64,000 nucleotides of DNA. It comes from Alkaliflexus imshenetskii DSM 15055 (lineage in GTDB: Bacteria; Bacteroidota; Bacteroidia; Bacteroidales; Marinilabiliaceae). The notes beneath the pieces are model-generated. The model searched no databases. It was given only the letters and a program-made list of their open reading frames with translations, and was not told the DNA's origin. The first letter of the stretch is position 1. Every line of letters starts with the position of its first letter. Below are positions 26,796 to 35,240 of the stretch, one piece after another. Position numbers and translations under genes: made by a program. The DNA lies in assembly GCF_000517065.1 (NCBI RefSeq), contig NZ_KI912105.1, forward strand, positions 1,782,405-1,846,404. The letters are read 5' to 3'.

Positions 26796-27209
26796 ATGTG
26801 GATCATCATTTTAAGTATAATAGTGGTTTTTGCGCTTACCTGGTTTGGAACCCGAATGGCCTCATCAGGTAAAAAAGAACAGACTGTCGAGGTTGTGCAA
26901 GTTCCCGATGCCGACTGCTGCGGCGCCCATGAGGTTTGCGACAAAGAAACCCTTCTCTCCTCATCTGATGAAATTGTTTATTACGATGACGAAGAGTTGG
27001 ATGCATTCCGATTTAAACCTTCATCAGACTACGCACCCTCCGAAATAGAAACCTTCAGAGAGGTTCTTTACACCATGCGTGATGATGATGTTGCAGGCTG
27101 GCTCCGGAGTTTACAACTTCGCAACATAGCCCCTCCGGCCATTGTCCGCGAAGAGGCGCTTATGATTGTGGCCGATATCCGTGACATTATTCGTCGAGGG
27201 CGTCAATAA
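26796..27209 (+). CDS. Hypothetical membrane-anchored protein with CCGAHEVC motif
   Basis: A 137-residue protein found mainly in Bacteroidales-like genomes. An N-terminal transmembrane helix (about 2-22) is followed by DADCCGAHEVCDKETLL (about 39-55), whose three Cys and one His could bind a metal, then an acidic EIVYYDDEELDAF segment and a helical C-terminal half (SEIETFREVLYTMRDDDVAGWLRSLQLRNI). No enzyme motif. A TAACTTTG box ends 4 bases before the ATG, so the mRNA may be leaderless; no -33 box is evident. Convergent with pyrH. Confidence 0.75.
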   Translation: MWIIILSIIVVFALTWFGTRMASSGKKEQTVEVVQVPDADCCGAHEVCDKETLLSSSDEIVYYDDEELDAFRFKPSSDYAPSEIETFREVLYTMRDDDVAGWLRSLQLRNIAPPAIVREEALMIVADIRDIIRRGRQ

Positions 27210-27228
27210 CAATCTGTTCAGCCTTACT

Positions 27229-27936
27229 TTATGGATGCACCAGTGTTCCAATCTTTTCGCCGGACAACACCTTTTTAAGGTTGCCCTTCACATCCATATT
27301 GAACACCATCACAGGCAGATTATTTTCCTTACACATGGCAGTGGCTGTGAGATCCATAATCTTTAGCCCACGGTTATATACCTCATCAAAACTTATGGTG
27401 TCAAACTTAACAGCAGACGGATCCTTTTCGGGATCGGCGGTGTAGACACCATCTACCCGGGTACCCTTCAGCATCACATCGGCCTCAATTTCGATTCCTC
27501 TGAGCGAGGATCCTGTATCGGTGGTGAAATATGGATTTCCGGTACCTCCGGCCAATATCACAACTTCTCCATTCTTTAGCGCCTCCATGGCAATAGGCTT
27601 AGCGTAATACTCACCAACTGGTTCCATTCGAATGGCTGTAAGCACCCTTGCTTTTATATTTAATCCATTAAGTGCCGATGCAAGTGCCAATGCATTAATT
27701 ACTGTAGCAAGCATTCCCATCTGATCACCTTTGTATCGGTCAAAACCCTTTGAGGCACCACTTAAGCCGCGGAAAATATTGCCGCCGCCAATCACGATTC
27801 CAACCTGAATGCCCATCGCATTAACTTCGGCTATCTGCTCTGCATAATCGTTTAGCCGCACCGGATCAATGCCATAACCTTGTTCGCCCATCAGCGACTC
27901 ACCGCTGAGTTTTAATAAAATTCGTTTAAACTGCAT
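27229..27936 (-). CDS. pyrH: UMP kinase
   Basis: Phosphorylates UMP to UDP with ATP, in pyrimidine nucleotide synthesis. 235 residues from the ATG at 27936, which gives the canonical N-terminus FKRILLKLSGESLMG (an ATG-less 9-residue extension to 27963 is possible but unlikely). The amino-acid-kinase fold motifs are present: VIGGGNIFRG (about 56-65), the UMP-binding GGTGNPYFTTDT, and KGTRVDGVYTADPEKDP. Near the C-terminus DLTATAMCKENNLPVMVFNM is typical of bacterial PyrH. Neighbouring tsf and rpsB, often linked with pyrH, lie 2.4 kb away on the same strand. Confidence 0.97.
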   Translation of the reverse strand: MQFKRILLKLSGESLMGEQGYGIDPVRLNDYAEQIAEVNAMGIQVGIVIGGGNIFRGLSGASKGFDRYKGDQMGMLATVINALALASALNGLNIKARVLTAIRMEPVGEYYAKPIAMEALKNGEVVILAGGTGNPYFTTDTGSSLRGIEIEADVMLKGTRVDGVYTADPEKDPSAVKFDTISFDEVYNRGLKIMDLTATAMCKENNLPVMVFNMDVKGNLKKVLSGEKIGTLVHP

Positions 27937-28166
27937 ATCGCACGATATTTTCCTGGTTTGCAAATTGCTTCAAAAATAGGGTATTTTTTTTGAAAAGAAC
28001 ATCAATATGCCAATTTCAGACCATCCCTAAACACTTTGACATCCATCAACCTATCTACTTATACGACTTTTTATCAATCATCTGATAGCCAATATTAAAA
28101 GAGATTCAAAAAAATGTAACATTTTGGTTCTCAACCAAGTTTAAATAACAGACAAATCATCATGAT

Positions 28167-30143
28167 ATGCGGGTGAGATTTAGAGATAGGTTTGTATTTG
28201 TTTGTGTTTTGATTCTATTTGCAATCAGCATTGATACAGTAAATTCGCAAATAGTTTTAAGAGATAAACATCACGGCACTTTCAGAAGAGGCATAGCCGC
28301 TGCTGATCAAAGGGATTATGGCAGGGCAATTGAGTTGTTTTCACAGATACTTACTGAATCGCCAAACCATGTTGACGCGTTGACTCAACTTGGAGTAACA
28401 TTTATCGACTCCAACCAAAAGCTTGATTCTGCCATTACGGTATTTCGTAAAGTCTTAAACATTATTCCAGAACAAGATCATTTTGACCCATTTGGTATTT
28501 ACGTGCAACAAATGATGGCACGCGCCTACAGTTTGCGCCATGAACCGGACAAAGCCCTGGATATTTTGCATTACTTAAAAGATTCGACAAGCTTTGATGA
28601 TTTGCTGCTGGAAATAACCCATGACATAAAACAAGCAACCAATGCAAGAATCCTTTTAAACAATCCGATAGCACTGAAAATCACAAATCCAGGCGACAAT
28701 ATAAACTCATTTTACGATGATCACAGCCCGCTTGTATGTCTTACCGGCAAACGGATGTTCTTTACCTCTCGCCGTCCGGTAGGTAGAGACAGACTGCTAC
28801 CCGACGGTCAATACCCGGAAAACATCTTCATGTCGGAATTTGATGGCGAAAATTGGCAAACACCAATACCAATTCCGGAACTAATCAAACGTAACGAACA
28901 CGCATCTATCCTATCCTTATCCCCTGATGGGGAACAGTTATTCCTTTATAAAACCGAAGGTGGATTAACAAAGAACATATACGTTAGCCAACTTATCAAC
29001 AACAAATGGCAGGAACCGGTAAAACTTCCGGCACCAATTAATTCTGCCTGGGACGAAACCCATGCCAGCCTCTCACCCGACCAAAGCACACTCTATTTCA
29101 CAAGCAATCGGCCAGGTGGATTTGGCGGTCTGGACATCTACAGCGTGCGTAAAGATGTGTATGGCAACTGGGAAGAACCGATAAACATGGGTCCAAACAT
29201 CAATTCACCTCACGACGAAGAGACTCCGATGATGCACCCCGATGGACAGACGCTCTATTTTATATCGGATGGACATGCCTCGATGGGCGGTTTTGATGTG
29301 TTCTACAGCCATAAGCTTGACGACGGACAATGGGCACAGGCCGTGAACCTTGGCTACCCCATAAACAGTGCCGATGACGACCTCTTTTTTCTTCCTACGC
29401 TCGATAAAAGCCAAGCATATATGTCGTCATACCGCTTTTCTGAAGGACATGGCCATTCCAATATTTATCAGGTAAGCTTTAGCAATGAAGAGTCCGGTTC
29501 ACTTGCTGTAATTGAGGGTACAGTTAAAAATCAGGGTAACCTGCCTGTGTCACAACTGCGGATATTGGTGTGGCGCGAATCAGACAATGCCCAGGTAGGC
29601 GATTACCGACCCAACCCTGTGAGCGGAAAATACCTTTTGGTGCTTAACACAGATGAGCGTTACCGAATTCAGGAAGCAACACCAGAAACGGTTCAGGATA
29701 TAGAGACCATATACCTTTCACCTGAACTTGCCTTTAACAGGATTAACAGAATCATCCTTTCGGAGGATATAAAGATGCTCTCTCCGCTCATCCCACAGAG
29801 AAACTTAGCCGTTGAAGCGCCAACCACACATGGCAGTCAAACTTCTGAAATAGTTGAACAAACGCAGAAAGCACCTGCATTTACAATCCAGATTCTTGCC
29901 TTAAGTAAGCAAAAACGGGCGCACACAACGTATTTACGCGGGCTGGAGGCTGAGCTTATAAAAACCTTTCGAGGCGATGATGGCTATCTTCGTTACGTAT
30001 ATGGGCAATTCGAAAGTGAAACCGAAGCCAAAAATCATCTTGCCAGAATACAAAGAAACGGCCGTTTTCAAGATGCCTGGATACGTGAACTATCAGTTCT
30101 TGAAGAGCTTTCATCCAAACAGGATGTAGCGCTGGTTAAATAA
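28167..30143 (+). CDS. Exported TPR / PD40 (WD40-like) protein with C-terminal SPOR-like domain
   Basis: A 658-residue exported protein. The signal peptide covers about residues 1-28. Two to three TPR-like repeats (about 35-150) lead into PD40 beta-propeller blades (about 175-430: SPDGEQLFLYKT, SPDQSTLYFTSNRPGGFGGLDIYSVR, HPDGQTLYFISDGHASMGGFDVFYS). A carboxypeptidase-regulatory-like domain (about 447-540) and a final SPOR-like segment (about 570-645: FTIQILALSKQ ... YVYGQFESETEAKNHLARIQ) follow. The order recalls PorE/SprE-type proteins, but the peptidoglycan-binding OmpA domain is missing and replaced by the SPOR-like part, which could still bind glycan. Monocistronic. Confidence 0.82.
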   Translation: MRVRFRDRFVFVCVLILFAISIDTVNSQIVLRDKHHGTFRRGIAAADQRDYGRAIELFSQILTESPNHVDALTQLGVTFIDSNQKLDSAITVFRKVLNIIPEQDHFDPFGIYVQQMMARAYSLRHEPDKALDILHYLKDSTSFDDLLLEITHDIKQATNARILLNNPIALKITNPGDNINSFYDDHSPLVCLTGKRMFFTSRRPVGRDRLLPDGQYPENIFMSEFDGENWQTPIPIPELIKRNEHASILSLSPDGEQLFLYKTEGGLTKNIYVSQLINNKWQEPVKLPAPINSAWDETHASLSPDQSTLYFTSNRPGGFGGLDIYSVRKDVYGNWEEPINMGPNINSPHDEETPMMHPDGQTLYFISDGHASMGGFDVFYSHKLDDGQWAQAVNLGYPINSADDDLFFLPTLDKSQAYMSSYRFSEGHGHSNIYQVSFSNEESGSLAVIEGTVKNQGNLPVSQLRILVWRESDNAQVGDYRPNPVSGKYLLVLNTDERYRIQEATPETVQDIETIYLSPELAFNRINRIILSEDIKMLSPLIPQRNLAVEAPTTHGSQTSEIVEQTQKAPAFTIQILALSKQKRAHTTYLRGLEAELIKTFRGDDGYLRYVYGQFESETEAKNHLARIQRNGRFQDAWIRELSVLEELSSKQDVALVK

Positions 30144-30243
30144 CCAGTTGCATACATGATGCCCTAATTGGGAAAATTACAGCTCACATTGAAGATTGAT
30201 TGACGACTACATCCAGCGCCGTTCAATTACCTGGAGCGTAGAC

Positions 30244-30281
30244 AAAATAAAACCCCGCAAACCGAAAGAGGCTGCGGGGCT
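30244..30281 (-). terminator. Terminator of the rplM-rpsI-rpsB-tsf operon
   Basis: On the minus strand CCCCGCA / TGCGGGG with a 13-base loop, then TTTTATTTT, beginning 23 bases after the tsf stop. Confidence 0.8.
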
Positions 30282-30304
30282 TTGTACTATAACAGTGGAC
30301 TGTA

Positions 30305-31132
30305 TTATGCGTTGAGCGAAAAACGCTGAAACTCAGTAACAGTCAACGCTTTATCAACCTTCTGAAGATATTCGCGAATGGTAATTTTACCATCTTTCAC
30401 AAACACCTGCTCCAGAAGCGTGCTCTCTTTGAAAAACTTGTTCAAACGACCCTGAGCAATTTTCTCAAGCATCTCTTCGGGTTTACCTTCAAGACGCGCT
30501 TGCTCTTTACCAATTTCAAGTTCTTTCTCGATAACATCCTGTGGAACAGAGTCACGATCAACAGATACAGGACTCATAGCAGCGATTTGCATAGCCACGT
30601 CGCGACCAATTTGTACATCAACACCGTCTTTGTTAAGTCCAACCAGCGTAGCCAGTTTGTTGCCCGGGTGAATGTATGCTACAACTGTTTCAGCGTTAAT
30701 CACGCCAAAGAAAGCCAGGTCAAGTTTCTCGCCAATCACACCAATTTGCTCAGTGATAACGTCCTTAACGGCTACGCCATTGAGTTGAAGTGCAAGCACG
30801 TCGTCAACGGTATTGGCGTCGCTGGCCAAAGCCAGGTCAAGGATAGATTCGGCAAGAGCCACGAAGCTCTCATTTTTTGCAACAAAGTCAGTCTCGCAAT
30901 TTAGCACAATCAGAGCGCCTTTTTTGTTGTTGGCGTTAGATTTTGCAAGAACAGCACCTTCGGTGGCATCACGGTCGGCACGCTTGTTAGCGATAGCCTG
31001 TCCTTTTTTGCGGATGATATCGGTAGCTTTTTCGAAATCGCCGTCGGCTTCAACGAGGGCCTTTTTACAGTCCATCATACCGGCGCCGGTCATTTGTCTC
31101 AGTTTGCTTACGTCTGCAGCAGATATAGCCAT
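30305..31132 (-). CDS. tsf: Elongation factor Ts
   Basis: Nucleotide exchange factor for EF-Tu. 275 residues. The N-terminal UBA-like domain contains VSKLRQMTGAGMMDCKKALVEADGDFEKATDIIRKKG (about 9-45). Then the core has IVLNCETDFVAKNESF (about 75-90), which contacts EF-Tu, and a C-terminal dimerisation module. It follows rpsB by 27 bases, the classical rpsB-tsf pair. Confidence 0.97.
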   Translation of the reverse strand: MAISAADVSKLRQMTGAGMMDCKKALVEADGDFEKATDIIRKKGQAIANKRADRDATEGAVLAKSNANNKKGALIVLNCETDFVAKNESFVALAESILDLALASDANTVDDVLALQLNGVAVKDVITEQIGVIGEKLDLAFFGVINAETVVAYIHPGNKLATLVGLNKDGVDVQIGRDVAMQIAAMSPVSVDRDSVPQDVIEKELEIGKEQARLEGKPEEMLEKIAQGRLNKFFKESTLLEQVFVKDGKITIREYLQKVDKALTVTEFQRFSLNA

Positions 31133-31159
31133 TTTCTTCAGATTTTGTTGGTTAGAAAT

Positions 31160-32008
31160 TTATTCTTCGCCTTCTTCAGACACAGAATTTTCAACTTCGC
31201 TCACCTCGTCATCAATCTCCTCGTCCTCATCTCTGCGAGCTTTTGTGCGGGCACGTCCATCACCTTTTCTTCCTTTTCCGGCACCTTTTTCTTTGGCACC
31301 TTCATCGGTATCTTTATCGGCTTTGCGCTCAGACAAACCTTCTTTAATGGCATCAACCATTGCGCCTAACACAATTTCGATTGATTTTGAAGCATCGTCG
31401 TTGGCAGGGATAACGAAGTCCACATTACCCGGATCAGAGTTTGTGTCAACCATTGCGAACACAGGGATGTTCAAACGGATGGCCTCTTTAACGGCAATGT
31501 GTTCCTTCATCACGTCAACCACGAACATAGCAGCCGGAAGGCGGTTCAAGTCGGCGATGCTACCCAGGTTTTTCTCCAGTTTTGCACGCTGACGGGTAAT
31601 CTGCAATTTCTCACGTTTAGAAAGACTGTTCCAACTTGCATCGGTGATAAGGCGGTCGATAGATGTCATCTTTTTAACCGCTTTACGAATGGTTGGGAAG
31701 TTGGTAAGCATACCACCAGGCCAACGCTCCACAACGTAGGGCATGTTCACTGACCCTGCCTTGTCGGCGATAATGTCTTTAGCCTGCTTTTTGGTAGCAA
31801 CAAATAATATTTTCCGTCCAGATTTAGCAATTTGCTTAATTGCATTTGCAGCCTCATCAATTTTCACGGCTGTTTTATGCAGGTCAATAATGTGGATACC
31901 GTTGCGCTCCATGAAAATGTAAGGCGCCATGGCTGGATTCCACTTTCTTTTAAGGTGACCGAAGTGTACTCCGGCTTCCAGTAACTGATCAAATTGTACT
32001 TTAGGCAT
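31160..32008 (-). CDS. rpsB: 30S ribosomal protein S2, with charged C-terminal extension
   Basis: 282 residues. The conserved part (1-230) includes LLEAGVHFGHLKRKWNPAMAPYIF, TKKQAKDIIADKAG, MPYVVERWPGGMLTNFPTIRK, and IPVFAMVDTNSDPGNVDFVIPANDDA. The last 50 residues form a low-complexity alternating basic/acidic tail (DEGAKEKGAGKGRKGDG ... EIDDEVSEVENSVSEEGEE) which is longer than in E. coli; such tails are common in Bacteroidota S2. It lies between rpsI and tsf in the usual order. Confidence 0.97.
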   Translation of the reverse strand: MPKVQFDQLLEAGVHFGHLKRKWNPAMAPYIFMERNGIHIIDLHKTAVKIDEAANAIKQIAKSGRKILFVATKKQAKDIIADKAGSVNMPYVVERWPGGMLTNFPTIRKAVKKMTSIDRLITDASWNSLSKREKLQITRQRAKLEKNLGSIADLNRLPAAMFVVDVMKEHIAVKEAIRLNIPVFAMVDTNSDPGNVDFVIPANDDASKSIEIVLGAMVDAIKEGLSERKADKDTDEGAKEKGAGKGRKGDGRARTKARRDEDEEIDDEVSEVENSVSEEGEE

Positions 32009-32111
32009 TTTTGTTTTTTTAAAGTCGTTTACTTTCTTATTTCAGGCAACCAATAAGTAGTTCTGTTTCAGAAATCTCGTTGGTTTAGATACTAAACGCA
32101 CCTGAGGTATC

Positions 32112-32498
32112 TTAACGCTTGCTGAACTGGAATCTCTTCCTTGCTTTTGGACGACCCGGTTTCTTCCTTTCAACCACACGGGGGTCACGGGTGAGAAATC
32201 CTTTGGCACGCAAAGCGGGTTTGCTGTCGGCATTAATTTTTACAAGTGCACGGGCAATGGCAAGGCGCAGCGCTTCAGCCTGACCTTTCACACCACCTCC
32301 ATCAAGGTTTACTTTGATGTCATAGTTACCTGCTACTCCAAGAAGATCCAGAGGTTGTTTCACAACATACTGCAAGGTAGCTGCAGGGAAATAATTCTCA
32401 AGCTCTCTCTTGTTGATGGTGATCTTACCTTTTCCTTCGCTCAGATAGATACGGGCAACAGCAGCCTTTCTTCTTCCAATGGCATTTATAACTTCCAT
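32112..32498 (-). CDS. rpsI: 30S ribosomal protein S9
   Basis: 128 residues, normal length. Typical N-terminal INAIGRRKAAVARIYL and GKITINKRELENYF, central GGGVKGQAEALRLAIARALV, and the basic tail reaching the P site (ERKKPGRPKARKRFQFSKR, ending KR as required to contact P-site tRNA). It starts 5 bases after the rplM stop. Confidence 0.97.
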   Translation of the reverse strand: MEVINAIGRRKAAVARIYLSEGKGKITINKRELENYFPAATLQYVVKQPLDLLGVAGNYDIKVNLDGGGVKGQAEALRLAIARALVKINADSKPALRAKGFLTRDPRVVERKKPGRPKARKRFQFSKR

Positions 32499-32503
32499 AG
32501 CGA

Positions 32504-32959
32504 TTATTTAATAGTGTTTAAATCAATGGCCCTTGGTTTTTGAGCTTCTTGCTTGTGCTCAGGACCGGCATACACAAACAGGTTTCTAAAGAGTTGACGT
32601 CCCAGTTTGGTTTTTGGAAGCATCCCTTTAACGGTTCTTTCAACCAGTCTTTCGGGACTTTTCGCAAAAAGCATTGCTGGAGTCACTTCTCTTTGTCCGC
32701 CGGGGTAACCGCTATGGTAGAAAAACACTCTGTCTTCCCACTTTTTTCCGGTAAGTTTTACCTTATCGGCATTGATGATAATTACGTTGTCACCACAATC
32801 CATGTGGGGCGTGTAATTTGGCTTGTGCTTCCCTTTCAAAAGCTTAGCCACTTCTGAACCCAAACGGCCAAGTACTTTGTCAGTAGCATCCACAACCAGC
32901 CATTCTTTCTGAATGGTAGCCGGCGTGGCCGATTCGGTTTTGTAACTTAAAGTATTCAC
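32504..32959 (-). CDS. rplM: 50S ribosomal protein L13
   Basis: 151 residues from a GTG start at 32959, which gives the usual Bacteroidota N-terminus NTLSYKTESATPATIQKEWLVVDA. The L13 signature MLPKTKLGRQLFRNLFVYAGPEHKQEAQKP (about 108-137) and GDNVIIINADKVKLTGKKW are present. The frame stays open upstream to 33076, but those codons lie in the leader between promoter and start and do not look like L13. First gene of the rplM-rpsI-rpsB-tsf operon. Confidence 0.95.
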   Translation of the reverse strand: MNTLSYKTESATPATIQKEWLVVDATDKVLGRLGSEVAKLLKGKHKPNYTPHMDCGDNVIIINADKVKLTGKKWEDRVFFYHSGYPGGQREVTPAMLFAKSPERLVERTVKGMLPKTKLGRQLFRNLFVYAGPEHKQEAQKPRAIDLNTIK

Positions 32960-33359
32960 AGTCTTTCTTTGTTTGAAATTAGACCTACAAAAATTAATTA
33001 AAACAATTTGCTGGTGTACGAACGGTATCAGATGGGCACCCACGCGGCCGGGCATGACCACTTGGGCGGTGAACAATTTCCTGAAAACAATTCAATTACA
33101 CCTTTTTAACGGATAATAATCGGCCGCAAAATTAGACTATTTTTTTATAACTCACAATGGTTGAAGGCATTTTTTAAACGCATTCTGTAAGATGATGAGA
33201 TTCATCGAGTGTGTTTTGCTTGGGGAGTGTTTAGTTTTCAACGCTGAATATACAATTATACTTCAGACAATAGAGTTGTTTGTTTTCTGTTATATCTGAC
33301 AATGGCAATATCAATTTAAATTAGCGGATATTGCAAGGCATCAATAATCGTTAGCGATT
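32960..33359. other. Intergenic stretch with rplM leader and promoter
   Basis: Holds the rplM promoter (33127-33157) and a leader of about 160 bases before the GTG. The rest (33160-33359) is AT-rich with no supported gene. Confidence 0.6.
33127..33157 (-). promoter_or_regulatory. Promoter of the rplM operon
   Basis: On the minus strand TTG (33157-33155), 20 bases, TAATTTTG (33134-33127). Predicted transcription start near 33120, leaving a leader of about 160 bases that could hold an L13 or S9 autoregulatory site. Confidence 0.6.
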
Positions 33360-33974
33360 TTAATCTATGCCATTTATTAAGCCGTCCAAATTAGCACCAA
33401 TCTCATAGGCTTTGTGAATATGTTGATCCATTACCTCATTAACATTTATGGTTCCACCAAAAAGATGCATCTGTTTGCTTTCAAAGCGGGGTCCCAGCCT
33501 GTCATCAATCATTACTTTTCGCATACTTTCTGCTATTCCGGTTTGCAGCAAGAATTCATTTGAATGGCCGGCTGTACAGAGGACAAGACCGAGTTTCTGC
33601 CTTTTCATTTTAATCTGCTTATGGCCTTGGGCATCGTAGCCATACGCGAAGCCAACCGAATAGACACGATCGAACCACCCTTTGAGTTTTGCCGGACAAT
33701 CACTCCACCATACCGGATAGATAAAGACGATTGAGTCTGCCTGTTGAATCTTTTGCTGTTCTATACACACGTCATCGGACAAAGGCTTTTCAATGCAGGC
33801 AAAACCTTCTCTGTTATACTCCTCCAAACTCATGTCGGTCTGAAAATTCATACTGTATAAATCAGATACAACCACGGAATGATTGGCTGTGCTTAATCCT
33901 TTTAAGAAACTCTCGAAAATCCTGTAAGTAAACGACTCTTTACTCGGATGGCAATAAACTACCAATACGTTCAT
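33360..33974 (-). CDS. NAD(P)H-dependent oxidoreductase, flavodoxin-like fold (quinone-reductase type)
   Basis: A 204-residue protein of the NQO/MdaB-like flavodoxin-fold family. The N-terminal FMN/FAD phosphate region is VLVVYCHPSKESFTYRIFESFLKGL (about 3-27), followed by the family core DSIVFIYPVWWSDCPAKLKGWFDRVYSVGFAYGYD (about 80-114) and a GLVLCTAGHSNE loop. These enzymes reduce quinones, nitro- or azo-compounds by two electrons. It starts next to the stop of a small unknown protein gene and belongs to the unit with the B1 metallo-beta-lactamase. Confidence 0.88.
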   Translation of the reverse strand: MNVLVVYCHPSKESFTYRIFESFLKGLSTANHSVVVSDLYSMNFQTDMSLEEYNREGFACIEKPLSDDVCIEQQKIQQADSIVFIYPVWWSDCPAKLKGWFDRVYSVGFAYGYDAQGHKQIKMKRQKLGLVLCTAGHSNEFLLQTGIAESMRKVMIDDRLGPRFESKQMHLFGGTINVNEVMDQHIHKAYEIGANLDGLINGID

Positions 33975-34322
33975 CTATAATTCTATTAATGTAGATTCTC
34001 CTTTGCTGCAATCTGCACACGTCCATTGCCAATACTCCTTTAGTATTACTTTCCCTGAATCTACGATTTCGGGATACGACCGACACACACCAGTTCTAAT
34101 TTCACCATTTACATTGGTGTGACGGTATTCAAATTCAAGATGGTTGTTGTTAACTATTTTGCCAACAATGGTTCCCATCACAATTTCTCCGCCTTTATAT
34201 TCAGCAGTTATTAAATCGTCGGATTGTTTGTAATAAAAAAGTGTGCTGTCTGACACTTCGCCATTCGGGGAATTTGAGAGTGCTCGAAATATCCGATTGT
34301 TTAAATTGATTTTCACAGGCAT
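33975..34322 (-). CDS. Small beta-rich protein of unknown function
   Basis: A 115-residue cytoplasmic protein with no signal peptide, built of repeated short strands (TAEYKGGEIVMGTIVGKIVNNNHLEFEYRHTNVNGEIRTGVCRSYPEIV) and ending in LKEYWQWTCADCSKGESTLIEL with a C-x2-C pair. Similar proteins are sometimes labelled N-acetylglutamate synthase in databases, but no acetyltransferase motif is visible and that label should not be used. It sits between the beta-lactamase gene (24-base gap) and the flavodoxin-fold gene (adjacent stop and start), suggesting co-transcription. Confidence 0.7.
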   Translation of the reverse strand: MPVKINLNNRIFRALSNSPNGEVSDSTLFYYKQSDDLITAEYKGGEIVMGTIVGKIVNNNHLEFEYRHTNVNGEIRTGVCRSYPEIVDSGKVILKEYWQWTCADCSKGESTLIEL

Positions 34323-34346
34323 TAAAATTTGACATTAGAAATCGTG

Positions 34347-35096
34347 TCATTCAGACAGAAAAAACGCATCAACAAGGTCGATGGTATGGGTCAGCAGTTC
34401 GGGGCCTCCGGGCTGCCCATGACCTGGAATCACCCATTGTACATTAGGGCAGTGACGTATCACATTCTCCACAGTTTCTTTCCAAAGCAGCGGAACAGCG
34501 TCGGAGAGGTTTCCCAAACCTCTTGATTCCAATGACTTTATCAAGCATCCTCCAAAAAGCAATTTCTCCATAGGAAGCCACACTATGATGTTGTCAATTG
34601 TATGCCCGCCACCCAAATAATAACAAATTACTTCGGTATCATGAAAAGGAATCACCATCTGGTGAGAAAAAGATCTGTCCGGCATCGGCAAATTTAGTTC
34701 TTTACACTTGCCGATGGTGAGATTTCCGGATATGGATTCAACACCGATGCTTTGAATGTATTCCAACCCTCCCATACAATCGGCATGGAAATGCCCAATT
34801 ATAAGCCGCGATAGCCGAACATCCCACTCCTGCTGAATAAATTCAACCAACTGACGGGTCTTTTGGTTATTAGTAGGTGTATCAACCATAATGGCTTCAC
34901 CTTTACGGATTATTATAAGACCATTGGATGTATAACGCCCCCAAACCAAATCCTCATCCAAAGATTCATGTACAAAAATTGAGTCGGTAATGTGAATAAG
35001 TCGAAGATCAGAATTAATTTGCACGATGGAATCAGGCTGAGCCGACAGCGCGCTGCATAGGCAAAGTGCGCATAAGTAAAAAAAGAGATGCTTCAT
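34347..35096 (-). CDS. Subclass B1 metallo-beta-lactamase
   Basis: A 249-residue exported zinc hydrolase. The signal peptide is about residues 1-19 (SALSA then QPDS). All subclass B1 zinc ligands are visible: HFHAD (His116, His118, Asp120 in BBL numbering), GGGHT (His196), GGC (Cys221), and PGHG (His263). The substrate-binding residues also fit: Lys after the Cys in GGCLIKS (Lys224) and Asn in GLGNLSDA (Asn233). This is the pattern of CcrA-, BlaB- and IND-like enzymes that hydrolyse carbapenems. Activity is inference from motifs. Whether it is intrinsic or acquired cannot be said; no mobile element adjoins it. The genes downstream on the strand are a small unknown protein and an oxidoreductase. 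Confidence 0.88.
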   Translation of the reverse strand: MKHLFFYLCALCLCSALSAQPDSIVQINSDLRLIHITDSIFVHESLDEDLVWGRYTSNGLIIIRKGEAIMVDTPTNNQKTRQLVEFIQQEWDVRLSRLIIGHFHADCMGGLEYIQSIGVESISGNLTIGKCKELNLPMPDRSFSHQMVIPFHDTEVICYYLGGGHTIDNIIVWLPMEKLLFGGCLIKSLESRGLGNLSDAVPLLWKETVENVIRHCPNVQWVIPGHGQPGGPELLTHTIDLVDAFFLSE

Positions 35097-35240
35097 GACA
35101 ATGAGTGGTTAGGAATAGTTCTATCACAAAAGTACCTGAAATGCAACAATAATATCTGTTTAAAACCTGAAAATCGCACACAGTTTTTCAAACAATAAGG
35201 AAAAATGTAAATTGCCCTACTGATATCAAGTCTCAACACA

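Noticed and set aside
32960-33076. In-frame upstream extension of rplM by 39 residues
   Set aside because: It lies in the leader behind a good promoter, and L13 of this phylum starts at NTLSYKT, coded from GTG 32959.
33975-34322. N-acetylglutamate synthase
   Set aside because: Similar small proteins carry this label in databases, but no acetyl-CoA-binding motif or GNAT fold pattern is visible.
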